A stretch of 64,000 nt of DNA from Hymenobacter duratus (lineage in GTDB: Bacteria > Bacteroidota > Bacteroidia > Cytophagales > Hymenobacteraceae): assembly GCF_014698995.1 (NCBI RefSeq), contig NZ_JACWZZ010000004.1:1-64000 (forward strand). The letters run 5' to 3'. The notes under the pieces are model-generated. The model searched no databases. It saw nothing but the letters and a program-made list of their open reading frames with translations, and was not told the origin of the DNA. Shown here in pieces: positions 27,721-36,211 of this stretch. Position 1 is the stretch's first letter, and each line of letters begins with the position of its first letter. Both the position numbers and the translations under genes were made by a program.

Positions 27721-28353
27721 ATGGCAGAATCAGCAACAGTAGGGCAGCGCTTTGTACAGCTTATTTCTCATTTGGGTATAAGTAAAAACGCATTTGCTAA
27801 CTCCTTAGATAAGACAGCAACAGTTGTTCAACACCTTGTAGAAGAGAGAAATAAACCCGGATTTGACCTTTTGTGTAAAGTATTCGAAGTGTATCCAAAT
27901 GTATCAAAAGAATGGTTGATACAAGGCTCTGGACCAATGCTTATTTCCGAAGTTGAAACACCTACTACGGCGCTACCAGTTGGCTCTGCCACTCCGGCTA
28001 CCCATGCTACGCCGCAAGCTGTTGCGCCTGCTGCGACAAAATCTATGACAAAGCCAGTGGAGCCAGCAGATGAAGTGGCTGCCGGTCCTCAGCAGCCTCT
28101 GGCTTCGGGTAGCGAGGGTACCGGTGAAGAACCTGCACCTGTTGCTTCCGCCGCTACCGTGCCCTCCGTACCGCCCGCAACGCCTACACCAGTAGTGATG
28201 GCTGCACCAGCACCGGAAGCCGCGTGGCAAGCTGCTCTCTACACGCAGCAGATGGCGCACCAGTTGGCTATGGCCGAACTTCGAAACCAACATCTGCAGG
28301 ACCAGCAGCGCCTTATGCAGCAAATGCTGGACCTCATGCAGCGGAAAATGTAG
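27721..28353 (+). CDS. XRE-type helix-turn-helix protein with Ala/Pro-rich linker
   Basis: 210 aa. Residues 1-75 form a phage-repressor-like HTH domain (QLISHLGISKNAFANSLDKT, then VEERNKPGFDLLCKVFEVYP and NVSKEWLIQGSGPML), a pattern frequent in Bacteroidota regulators. Residues 80-175 are a low-complexity Ala/Pro/Thr linker, and 178-210 a Gln/Met-rich helix suited to oligomerisation. The first third of the gene is AT-rich and the rest GC-rich, so the two parts may differ in age. Targets unknown; autoregulation is possible. Confidence 0.78.
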   Translation: MAESATVGQRFVQLISHLGISKNAFANSLDKTATVVQHLVEERNKPGFDLLCKVFEVYPNVSKEWLIQGSGPMLISEVETPTTALPVGSATPATHATPQAVAPAATKSMTKPVEPADEVAAGPQQPLASGSEGTGEEPAPVASAATVPSVPPATPTPVVMAAPAPEAAWQAALYTQQMAHQLAMAELRNQHLQDQQRLMQQMLDLMQRKM

Positions 28354-28398
28354 AGCTGACTACGGCATGTGTTGCCAGCTGCCCGCATTCAGCTTTAT

Positions 28399-28436
28399 AA
28401 AAAAGCGCTGCTGCCAGACGGCAGCAGCGCTTTTTT
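28399..28436. terminator. Bidirectional terminator between the XRE gene and mtaB
   Basis: A 17-bp perfect stem including A6/T6 runs (28399-28415 with 28420-28436, loop AGAC) lies between two convergent genes and serves both. Confidence 0.85.
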
Positions 28437-28494
28437 GTGATGGAAATCAATGGTAAAAGGTGTTTGCCATAAGCTAATGCCTATACCAAAGCCC

Positions 28495-29835
28495 TCAGTG
28501 CTGCAACACTTCAATACCTGTCTCCTCCGCTTCCATCAGATTCTGCGGAGTTACGGCGGAAAGACGCAGATGCTTCAGCTCGCCCACCAGCAGCGGGTCG
28601 TATTTGGCCGTTACGCGGATATAATTAGGCGTAAAGCCTTCCATCTGGCCGTTGGTTACGTCGTCCTCGAAGAGCACGGCTGTTTCCAGGCCCACGTGCT
28701 GCTCATAGAAATGCCGCTTTTTCTTCTCCGAAAGGCCTCGCAACTGGGTAGTCCGCTCGTGGCGGTGGCGGTCCTGCACCCGGCCGGGCAGGGTGGGTGC
28801 CAGCGTGTTTTCGCGCTCCGAATACGGGAATACGTGCAGGTAGCTCACGTCCAACTCATTCAGAAACTGGTAGGTGGTCAGAAACTCCTCCTCTGTCTCG
28901 CCCGGAAAACCCACAATAACGTCAACCCCGATGCAGGCGTGCGGCATAACCTGCTTGATCAGCTGCACCCGTTCCACGTACAGCTCGCGCCGGTAGCGGC
29001 GGCGCATCAGGCCCAGAATCTTGTTGGAGCCCGACTGCAGCGGAATATGGAAATGCGGCATAAACCGCTTCGAGCGGGCCACAAACCGGATAATTTCGTC
29101 GGACAACAGGTTGGGCTCGCAACTGCTGATGCGGAACCGCTCGATGCCTTCTACCTCGTCAAGTGCCTGTACCAAATCATAGAACGTTTCCCGCCGCTCG
29201 CGCTCCGGCCCTTGCAAGCCAAAGTCGCCGAGGTTTACCCCCGTCAGTACAATTTCTTTCACGCCTGTTTCGGCCAGCTTCTGTACGCGTTCCATCACGC
29301 TCTGCACGGAGTCGGAGCGGCTGTTGCCGCGCGCCAGCGGAATGGTGCAGAACGAGCAGGAATAGTCGCAGCCATCCTGCACTTTCAGGAACGTGCGGGT
29401 CCGGTCGCCGTAGCTGTGCGCGGCATGAAACTCCGTGGCCTCGGATATAGGGGAGGCGTACACATGGCCGGGCTGCCCGGCGGCCGGCTTCTGAAAGCCC
29501 GCCAGCGTTTCCACCAACTGAAACTTTTCGGCCGCGCCCAGCACCGCATGCACGCCGGGTATCTCCGCAATTTCCTGGGGCTTGAGCTGGGCATAGCACC
29601 CCACAATGGCCACGAAAGCCTCGGGGTTATGTTTCAGGGCCTCTTTCACCACCTTCCGGCACTTCCGGTCGGCGTGGTCCGTGACGGAGCAGGTATTGAT
29701 GACGTAGATATCAGCCGCGTCCTCGAAAGAGGTTTTTACGAAGCCGTGCTCCTCAAACTGCCGGCCAATGGCCGACGTTTCGGAGAAGTTGAGCTTGCAG
29801 CCCAGCGTATAAAAGGCAACTTTTCTCGTTTCCAT
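28495..29835 (-). CDS. mtaB: tRNA (t6A37) methylthiotransferase MtaB
   Basis: Radical-SAM enzyme that turns t6A37 into ms2t6A37; 446 aa from ATG 29835. The start METRKVAFYTLGCKLNFSET, with K-L-N after the first cysteine (C13), is the MtaB signature and separates it from MiaB (C-Q-M-N). Further cluster cysteines are in NTCSVTDHAD and IVGCYAQLKP; the radical-SAM triad is in GCDYSCSFCTIPLARG. A TRAM-like C-terminus closes the protein. A full -7 box precedes it. Confidence 0.94.
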   Translation of the reverse strand: METRKVAFYTLGCKLNFSETSAIGRQFEEHGFVKTSFEDAADIYVINTCSVTDHADRKCRKVVKEALKHNPEAFVAIVGCYAQLKPQEIAEIPGVHAVLGAAEKFQLVETLAGFQKPAAGQPGHVYASPISEATEFHAAHSYGDRTRTFLKVQDGCDYSCSFCTIPLARGNSRSDSVQSVMERVQKLAETGVKEIVLTGVNLGDFGLQGPERERRETFYDLVQALDEVEGIERFRISSCEPNLLSDEIIRFVARSKRFMPHFHIPLQSGSNKILGLMRRRYRRELYVERVQLIKQVMPHACIGVDVIVGFPGETEEEFLTTYQFLNELDVSYLHVFPYSERENTLAPTLPGRVQDRHRHERTTQLRGLSEKKKRHFYEQHVGLETAVLFEDDVTNGQMEGFTPNYIRVTAKYDPLLVGELKHLRLSAVTPQNLMEAEETGIEVLQH

Positions 29836-29846
29836 AAGCAAGGGCG

Positions 29847-29854
29847 CAAAGATA
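29847..29854 (-). promoter_or_regulatory. -7 box of mtaB
   Basis: TATCTTTG on the minus strand is a full match, 11 bp before the ATG at 29835. Confidence 0.6.
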
Positions 29855-29925
29855 CGGCGAAGCCGGGGTTTCCCATAGGCCCTCCCAAGAAAGCCCTGAC
29901 ACTCATAGACTCAGACTGCCGGGGC

Positions 29926-30285
29926 CTATGCTGGTAGCCGTTGCTGAACCAGGGCCATCAGGCTCGCCAGATCCGCCTGATTCAGCTCCGTGGCCGTAAG
30001 AAACTGCTCCCAGTTGCCAGCGGCATTTCTCAGGAAGGCAGCCGGCAACGGTAGCCGGGCCAGCTCGGGGTACTGTGTGCGGAGCTCGTCGCGGTGCAGA
30101 AAAACCGGCGTGACGGGCAGCTGCCGCAGAAACGCCGCCCATTCCGGCCGCATAGTGAAGGCGCCGTACGTGAGGGCGCACAGCGAACAGGAATAGGTGC
30201 CCGGTGAGAGGGTTTTGTGGAGCGTGTCGAGCACCCCGTTCAGCACTCCGGCGTTGGCATTGTACACGAAAAGCAACTCTTTCAT
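29926..30285 (-). CDS. Small CxxC protein of unknown function
   Basis: 119 aa from ATG 30285 (MKELLFVYNANAGVLNGVLD). It has HKTLSPGTYSCSLCALTYG with a CxxC pair near residues 36-39, then LPVTPVFLHRDELRTQYP. The pattern is conserved in many bacteria as an unnamed protein; the CxxC could bind metal or act in redox. It begins 27 bp after the stop of the upstream LTA-synthase-like gene, so they form an operon. Confidence 0.75.
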   Translation of the reverse strand: MKELLFVYNANAGVLNGVLDTLHKTLSPGTYSCSLCALTYGAFTMRPEWAAFLRQLPVTPVFLHRDELRTQYPELARLPLPAAFLRNAAGNWEQFLTATELNQADLASLMALVQQRLPA

Positions 30286-30311
30286 AAGGCCGGGAGCCAC
30301 ATCGAGGCAGC

Positions 30312-32174
30312 TTATTTAGCCAGATAATCTTCCATGCTGAGCTGCTCATAGGCCTGGCCCTGGCGCAGCTGCTTGTCCGGTACGCCCGGCGTGCGGCTGG
30401 TTTCGCGGCGCGAGATATTGTCGAAGGTGAGCGTGCCAGCCGGCGTCACGAACCCGAACCCGTCGGTGTAGCAGTAGAAAGCCGAGGGCTCCTGCACCGG
30501 GCGCAGCAAGTCGCGGCTCCAGCGGTAGGCCGTGGTGGGCAGCCGGAGCTGGGCCAGCAGCGTGGCCGCAATGTCGGTTTGGGAGCCGAGCGTGGAAAGG
30601 ACCCGGCCACGGACTTCGGGCCGGAGCGCGCCGCCGGCCAGCACCAGCGGAATCCGGAATTTGGCGGGCTCTTCTGCTTCGTTGAAGCCGGGCAGCGTGT
30701 GGCCGTGGTCGGCTACCAGAACCAGCAGCGTATTGTCGTACCAGGGTTGCTGCCGAGCCTGCTGCAGAAAGCGCCCCAGCGCCCAGTCGGTATAATACAC
30801 GGAGTTACGGAACAGGGCTGTTTCGTCGGAGCCCCGAAACTTGCGCGGAATGGGTATCTCAAACGGCTCGTGGCTGCTCAGCGTGAATGCAGTCGTGAAA
30901 AACGGCTGCCGTTGCGTCCGCAGATCGGTCAGCACCCGGTCAAACAGCACATGGTCGTGGGCTCCCCATTTCGAGTTCTGCTGGCTTTTCGGAAAGTCAG
31001 ACCGCTCCGTGAGCTGCTCGTAGCCCGCCGTCATGAGGTAGCTTTTCATGTTGGCGAAGGCCAGCTCGCCTCCGTAGTAGTAGTGTGAGCTGTAGCCCGC
31101 TTGTTTCAGCGACTGGCACAAGTGCGGCAGCCGCTCGGTTTTGCGCGGAAACTTAATGATGCTGCTTGGAGTGGGCTGGCTGGGGTAGCCCGAAAGCAGT
31201 GCCACTAGCCCTTTCTGGCTCCGGTCGCCGGCCGCATAGAGGTTACTGAAGAGTACTCCGGTGCGGGCCAGGCTGTCGAGGTTGGGCGTAACGCCAGACT
31301 CGCCGCCGGTGCAGCCCACAAATTTGGACGTGAAGCTCTCCAGAATAATGAAGACCACATTGGGCCGCGGAGTGCGCAGAAGGCTGGTGGAAGCCGCCGG
31401 AGCGAGGGTATCTGTATAGGTATAAAGGGGGCGCACGAGGTTGCGGCTAACACTATCCGTCAGAAAACGGTAGCGGCTGGCGTCCGTGCCGCTCAGGGTC
31501 AGGGCATTTACCACGTTCCAGGGCAGGTTCACGGCCGCGTGGTTCGCAAATGGCTGGCTGGAGAAATACACGTCGCTCTGATTCACCGGAATCTGCTGCA
31601 CCCCACCGCGCAGCGGTACAATCAGTAGCGTTGCATACAGCAAGCTCACCAGCGCCGCCCGGCCCCTGCCAAAGCCCGCCGGGAGCAGGGGGAGCGTACC
31701 CACCACCTTATTATATAGGAGATACCCCAGCGCCAGTAAGCCTATGAACGCGCCCAGCAGCAGCAGCAGCGGGGCGCTGCCGGCGGAGGCCGCCATTTCG
31801 GCCGGCGAGTTGAGGTACTGCAGAGGAGTAGAATCCAGCCGAAATCCCCAGGTCCGGTACAGTTCCAAGTCGATGGTGGTGAGGAACGCCACGACCACGC
31901 CCACTACGGCCGTATAAAACCGCACCAGCCGGTCGAGGCCGAAGCGGCTGCCCAGCAGGCTACCGCCCACTACCAGCACAAACGGAAGCAGGCTGATGTA
32001 TGCGGCTGCCGAGGCATCCAGCCGCAGACCATACCCCGCTACGCCGGCAATAGTGCCGGCAGGCAGCAAGGCCGTTTTGCTGAAATGATACAGCAAAAAC
32101 AGTCCCTTAGATGCCAGGAAGAAGAGCAGCCAAAACAGGTAGTAGCGCGGCTGAAACGCGAAGCGGTTTCTCAC
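30312..32174 (-). CDS. LTA-synthase-like sulfatase / phosphoglycerol transferase
   Basis: 620 aa. The N-terminal third has about five transmembrane helices; the C-terminal part is an extracytoplasmic alkaline-phosphatase-fold domain with NVVFIILESFTSKFVG (metal and nucleophile region), GDRSQKGLVALLSGYPSQP and the metal motif VADHGHTLPG. In Gram-negatives such enzymes transfer phospho-alcohol groups onto glycans or lipids. The start is GTG 32174, supported by a -7 box ending 4 nt before it. Followed by a small CxxC gene. Confidence 0.88.
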   Translation of the reverse strand: MRNRFAFQPRYYLFWLLFFLASKGLFLLYHFSKTALLPAGTIAGVAGYGLRLDASAAAYISLLPFVLVVGGSLLGSRFGLDRLVRFYTAVVGVVVAFLTTIDLELYRTWGFRLDSTPLQYLNSPAEMAASAGSAPLLLLLGAFIGLLALGYLLYNKVVGTLPLLPAGFGRGRAALVSLLYATLLIVPLRGGVQQIPVNQSDVYFSSQPFANHAAVNLPWNVVNALTLSGTDASRYRFLTDSVSRNLVRPLYTYTDTLAPAASTSLLRTPRPNVVFIILESFTSKFVGCTGGESGVTPNLDSLARTGVLFSNLYAAGDRSQKGLVALLSGYPSQPTPSSIIKFPRKTERLPHLCQSLKQAGYSSHYYYGGELAFANMKSYLMTAGYEQLTERSDFPKSQQNSKWGAHDHVLFDRVLTDLRTQRQPFFTTAFTLSSHEPFEIPIPRKFRGSDETALFRNSVYYTDWALGRFLQQARQQPWYDNTLLVLVADHGHTLPGFNEAEEPAKFRIPLVLAGGALRPEVRGRVLSTLGSQTDIAATLLAQLRLPTTAYRWSRDLLRPVQEPSAFYCYTDGFGFVTPAGTLTFDNISRRETSRTPGVPDKQLRQGQAYEQLSMEDYLAK

Positions 32175-32178
32175 CTAG

Positions 32179-32186
32179 CAAAGGTA
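32179..32186 (-). promoter_or_regulatory. -7 box next to the GTG start of the LTA-synthase-like gene
   Basis: TACCTTTG on the minus strand is followed by CTAG and then GTG. The spacing equals that of pabB and suggests a leaderless transcript. Confidence 0.6.
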
Positions 32187-32413
32187 GGAGCAGTTTAGTG
32201 TGATTGTGCTTCACAGAGTAGCTTTTGAAACCGGAGGGCTACCACGCCCGCTAGTGACTACTTACTCAGTACATCGGTCTTATATTTCCTTCTGGTTTTA
32301 AGGGGAAACTAGTGTAATGGATGATGTTATTGAGAAAATAGCATGTTTCGTTGAGGGGGTATGCCGTAATAGTACTGTTGAATTCCCAAAAAGGCCTTCA
32401 TTTATAAGGGGGT

Positions 32414-32446
32414 GTTTGGAAATTAGAGAAACACCATTGATCTTTG
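32414..32446 (+). promoter_or_regulatory. Promoter of the type III glutamine synthetase
   Basis: TTTG at 32414-32417 and GATCTTTG at 32439-32446 (one mismatch to TAnnTTTG) have the usual -33/-7 spacing. The leader is about 45 nt. The rest of the 32187-32493 gap shows no gene or repeat. Confidence 0.5.
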
Positions 32447-32493
32447 CGAGCAGCAAACCTGCCCAACCTCAAAATCCCCCGATTACCTCCTTC

Positions 32494-34683
32494 ATGGCAA
32501 TCCTCCGCTTTAAAGCACTTGAACTGGTTGACCAGCGCCAGCCTCTCACAGTTGAGAGCAACGGTGAGCGTCGCTCCGACAGCTTCGGCAAGAACGTCTT
32601 CAACCTGGATGCCATGCGGGCCACCATGCCCGGCGAGTATTTCAAGAAGCTGCAAAGCGCCATCAAGCTGGGCAGCCCGGTAGAGCGCAGCGTGGCTGAT
32701 GCCGTAGCCTCGGCAATGAAAACCTGGGCCATGGCCAAAGGAGCCACGCACTACACGCACTGGTTTCAGCCCCTGACCGGCGCTACGGCCGAGAAGCACG
32801 ATTCGTTCTTTGACCTGAATTCGGACGGTCGTCCGATTGAGAATTTCAAAGGGTCCGCGCTGGTGCAGCAGGAGCCGGATGCTTCTTCGTTCCCGAACGG
32901 CGGTATCCGCAACACGTTTGAGGCCCGCGGCTACACGGCCTGGGACCCGACTTCGCCCGCTTTCATCATTGAAACCGCAGGCGCCAAAACCCTCTGCATT
33001 CCCACGATTTTCGTGGCCTATACCGGGGAGGCTCTCGACTACAAAGCGCCCCTGCTGAAGTCGCTGGCTTCGCTGGAGAAAGCCGCTGTGGATGTGTGCC
33101 AGTACTTCGATAAGGATGTGAACCGCGTGAACACCACGCTGGGCATCGAGCAGGAGTACTTCCTCGTCGACCGTGCCCTGTACAATGCGCGCCCCGACCT
33201 GGTGATGACCGGCCGCACCCTGTTTGGGCACGCCCCGGCCAAAGGCCAGCAGCTGGATGACCACTACTTCGGCTCTATTCCGGCCCGCGTGCACGCCTAC
33301 ATGCTCGAGTATGAGGAGGAAGCCAACAAGCTGGGGATTCCGCTGCGCACGCGCCACAACGAAGTAGCGCCGCACCAGTTCGAGTGCGCTCCGACCTTCG
33401 AAGACGCCAACCTCGCCGTCGACCACAACCAGCTCCTGATGGACATCATGGAGCGGGTAGCGGATAAGCACAATTTCAAAGTGCTGCTGCACGAGAAGCC
33501 GTTTGCCGGCGTGAATGGCTCGGGCAAGCACAACAACTGGGCCCTGAGCACCGACACGGGCGTTAACCTGCTCGCGCCCGGCCGCCGTCCCAAAGAGAAC
33601 CTGCAGTTTCTGGCCTTCTTCATCACCACCATTAAGGCCGTAGACCGCTACGCCGACTTGCTGCGCGCCAGCATTGCCTCGGCCAGCAACGACCACCGCC
33701 TGGGGGCCAACGAAGCGCCGCCGGCCATCATGTCGGTGTTCGTGGGCTCGATGCTGAATTCGGTGCTGGACGAGTTGGAGCGCACTGCTAAAGTGCCTCT
33801 CGACAAAGGTGACAACATCTACCTCAAGCTCGGCATCGATAAGATTCCGGCCATCCTGCTCGACAATACGGACCGCAACCGCACGTCGCCGTTTGCCTTC
33901 ACCGGCAACAAGTTCGAGTTCCGGGCCGTGGGTTCCTCGGCGAACTGTTCGTCGGCCATGACGACGCTCAACACGATTGTGGCTGAGCAACTGATTGACT
34001 TCAAAACTTCCGTCGATGCACTTATTGAGCAGGGCAAGAAGAAGGAGGTAGCCATTGTGGAGGTGCTCCGCGAGTACGTTATCAGCTCCAAGAAAATCCG
34101 GTTTGAGGGCAATGGCTACTCAGACGAGTGGAAAGACGAAGCCGAGAAGCGTGGGCTGTCGAACATTCCTACTACGCCCCAGGCGCTGGACGCCATAGTG
34201 GAGCAGGAAGCTTCTTCGCTGTTTGAGCGCCACCACATTTTCTCGCACGTCGAGCTACATGCCCGCCACGAGATTCTGCTGGAAGACTACATCAAAAAGA
34301 TTCAGATTGAAAGCCGCGTAATGGGTGATCTGGCCATCAACCACATCATTCCTACCGCCGTAGCCTACCAGACCAAGCTCATCAACAACGTGCGCGGCCT
34401 GCGGGAGCTGGGCCTCGATGATGAGAGCTCAGAAGTGACGGTAAATACAATCAAAGCTATTTCGCGCCACATTTCAACTATCAAAACCCAGGTAGATGGC
34501 ATGGTGAACAGCCGCAAAGTGGCCAACAAGATTGAAGACACCCGCGAGCGGGCCATTGCCTACTGCGACACTGTCAAAACGCATTTCGATACCATTCGCC
34601 GCTCCGTTGACAAGCTGGAGCTGATGGTAGCCGATGAGGACTGGCCTTTGGTGAAGTACCGCGAACTTTTGTTCCGGCACTAA
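32494..34683 (+). CDS. glnA: Type III glutamine synthetase
   Basis: Cytosolic enzyme making glutamine from glutamate, ammonia and ATP. At 729 aa it fits the GSIII (GlnN) class of Bacteroidota and is far longer than GSI or GSII. Visible blocks are GIEQEYFLVD (metal-binding Glu), RHNEVAPHQFECAPTFEDAN, GVNGSGKHNNWALSTDTG (ATP/glutamate site) and EFRAVGSSANCSSAMT. Start ATG 32494 gives MAILRFKALELVDQRQPLTV. It is monocistronic, with a promoter upstream and a weak terminator after it. Confidence 0.96.
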   Translation: MAILRFKALELVDQRQPLTVESNGERRSDSFGKNVFNLDAMRATMPGEYFKKLQSAIKLGSPVERSVADAVASAMKTWAMAKGATHYTHWFQPLTGATAEKHDSFFDLNSDGRPIENFKGSALVQQEPDASSFPNGGIRNTFEARGYTAWDPTSPAFIIETAGAKTLCIPTIFVAYTGEALDYKAPLLKSLASLEKAAVDVCQYFDKDVNRVNTTLGIEQEYFLVDRALYNARPDLVMTGRTLFGHAPAKGQQLDDHYFGSIPARVHAYMLEYEEEANKLGIPLRTRHNEVAPHQFECAPTFEDANLAVDHNQLLMDIMERVADKHNFKVLLHEKPFAGVNGSGKHNNWALSTDTGVNLLAPGRRPKENLQFLAFFITTIKAVDRYADLLRASIASASNDHRLGANEAPPAIMSVFVGSMLNSVLDELERTAKVPLDKGDNIYLKLGIDKIPAILLDNTDRNRTSPFAFTGNKFEFRAVGSSANCSSAMTTLNTIVAEQLIDFKTSVDALIEQGKKKEVAIVEVLREYVISSKKIRFEGNGYSDEWKDEAEKRGLSNIPTTPQALDAIVEQEASSLFERHHIFSHVELHARHEILLEDYIKKIQIESRVMGDLAINHIIPTAVAYQTKLINNVRGLRELGLDDESSEVTVNTIKAISRHISTIKTQVDGMVNSRKVANKIEDTRERAIAYCDTVKTHFDTIRRSVDKLELMVADEDWPLVKYRELLFRH

Positions 34684-34741
34684 GCCAAGGACAGAATCGG
34701 GCCGGAGTTGGGTGGGAATTTTCTCCGAGCCTCGATTTCAG

Positions 34742-34773
34742 AAAAGCCGTTTCCGGGTGGGAGCGGTTTTTTT
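34742..34773 (+). terminator. Possible imperfect terminator of glnA
   Basis: An imperfect hairpin around AAAAGCCG...GCGGTTTT ends in eight T residues, 58 bp after the stop. The stem has mismatches, so the call is weak. Confidence 0.4.
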
Positions 34774-34913
34774 TGTGCCCTGCTACAGGGTGCGCTACAG
34801 CAAAATGGCTTCCGCGCTGCGCAAAAGCCCTTCTACCTGGTTTCCTAAACTATTATTGACTTCATCTAAACGTCTTCAAAACGTGTTTGTCAGGCGAGGT
34901 TTGCGCGAAGTAG

Positions 34914-34945
34914 TTTGAACTTGCCAGTTGTGTAATCAATATTTG
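34914..34945 (+). promoter_or_regulatory. Promoter of the outer-membrane beta-barrel gene
   Basis: TTTG at 34914-34917 and AATATTTG at 34938-34945 (one mismatch) are spaced as -33 and -7 elements. The leader is about 100 nt. Confidence 0.5.
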
Positions 34946-35050
34946 CGCCCTGAACCAGGCCGTAATGCACCTATAGACGTCCCCCTATTCTATACGCTTC
35001 TATTGTCCTGGGCACTCAATTGCCCCGTCTTGTATTCTTCCATTCCTCCA

Positions 35051-35800
35051 ATGAAACTTCCCTTTACTTCTTCCCTGCTGATGGCTGGTCTGGTGCTGAC
35101 CACTTCCGTTGTTCACGCACAGACCACATTCCACATTGGTCCCAAACTGGGTTATAACCGGTCTTTTGGTGGCTTTGAATACCCGGGCAATGACTATCTG
35201 AACGTTACCAATTCTTCGCGCAGCGGAGTGGAAGCTGGCATTGTGGCGCAGGTCGGCTTGTCCGGGCACTGGGCTGTGCAGCCGGCCGTGCTCTATTCTC
35301 AGAAGGGTTTTGGCTTCGTTGAAAAGGCCTACGACGCTCCCTACAATTACTCCTACGAGGGGGAATACAGCTTTCTTTTCAACTACCTGGCTGTGCCCAT
35401 CAACCTGGTTTATAGCCAACGGTCCGGTGGCCAGGGGCTCCAGGTATTCGCGGGCCCGTATGTGGGCTTTCTGCTGGGCGGTAGCTATACCTCCACGCAA
35501 AGCGGCCGGTACGGGAGCGGCGCCTCCCGCGGCCAGTCCAGCAAGGGCGACGTGGAAGCCGGTGACACCTACAACAACCGCCCCGACGCGCCTTACGTGT
35601 CCCAGGGCCTGGATGCCGGCCTGCAAGGCGGCCTGGGCTACGGTTTCGCCAGCGGGTTGCAGGTGCAGGCCAGCTACAGCCAGGGCCTGCGCAACCTCGG
35701 GGCCAGCTATGCGCCTGGGCTCACCAGTCAAGAACCGCCTACGTACCGCAACCACGCCTTCCAGCTTTCACTGGCGTACCTGTTTGGCCCTAAGAGCTAG
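35051..35800 (+). CDS. Outer-membrane beta-barrel protein (porin family)
   Basis: 249 aa from ATG 35051. A signal peptide (MKLPFTSSLLMAGLVLTTSV, cut after VHAQ) is followed by TTFHIGPKLGYNRSFGGFEY, the usual opening of the PorT-like/outer-membrane beta-barrel family (OMP_b-brl_2). Strands alternate to the C-terminal AFQLSLAYLFGPKS. Loops are rich in Gly, Ser and Tyr. Likely a small eight- to ten-stranded barrel of unknown role. Confidence 0.85.
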   Translation: MKLPFTSSLLMAGLVLTTSVVHAQTTFHIGPKLGYNRSFGGFEYPGNDYLNVTNSSRSGVEAGIVAQVGLSGHWAVQPAVLYSQKGFGFVEKAYDAPYNYSYEGEYSFLFNYLAVPINLVYSQRSGGQGLQVFAGPYVGFLLGGSYTSTQSGRYGSGASRGQSSKGDVEAGDTYNNRPDAPYVSQGLDAGLQGGLGYGFASGLQVQASYSQGLRNLGASYAPGLTSQEPPTYRNHAFQLSLAYLFGPKS

Positions 35801-35860
35801 GCGCTGAAAATACTGAAAGTAAAAAGACGACGAATTCTGGATACCTGCAGCGCCTGTCTT

Positions 35861-35894
35861 AACGGCCCCGAAAACGAGGTTTTTCGGGGCCGTT
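35861..35894 (+). terminator. Hairpin after the beta-barrel gene
   Basis: A perfect 14-bp stem (35861-35874 with 35881-35894, loop CGAGGT) lies 60 bp after the stop. The T-tract is inside the stem; there is none behind it, so efficiency is uncertain. Confidence 0.55.
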
Positions 35895-36180
35895 GCCGTG
35901 TGCCTTTTATCAGCGCAAGTACTGGCGTGACTGCCGGAACAGTCGGCGCCATTTTTGTCACTCAGCACCAAAAATATGCTGGTTCAGGTACTGGCACTGG
36001 CATGCAATACTCCGAAAGCTTACCGAAGTAAAGATGGTTCCGGGAGGATGTTTGCGTTATAGCCAGAATCCGGATGCTTTTGGACGGACCCGGAAATTCA
36101 ACCCGCAGTGGGAGCAACACCAGGTGGCCTAACGCTTCCAGCGTCCTGTGCGCGGACCGTTGCCGCTATCGTATCACCAA
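35895..36180. other. Unassigned intergenic region
   Basis: I see no gene here. A short plus-strand stretch before 36132 (NPDAFGRTRKFNPQWEQHQV) looks coding-like but has no start or family and may be a remnant. Confidence 0.3.
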
Positions 36181-36201
36181 GTGCAGGCGTTACGCCTGCA
36201 C
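36181..36201 (-). terminator. Hairpin after the frameshifted lipoprotein gene
   Basis: GTGCAGGCG-TTA-CGCCTGCAC is a perfect 9-bp stem with a 3-nt loop, 10 bp after the ancestral stop codon at 36212. No T-tract. Confidence 0.45.
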
Positions 36202-36211
36202 TCCTTCTTCA

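Noticed and set aside
32398..33990. 530-codon minus-strand frame opposite glutamine synthetase
   Set aside because: Antisense shadow; the plus strand carries all GSIII motifs.
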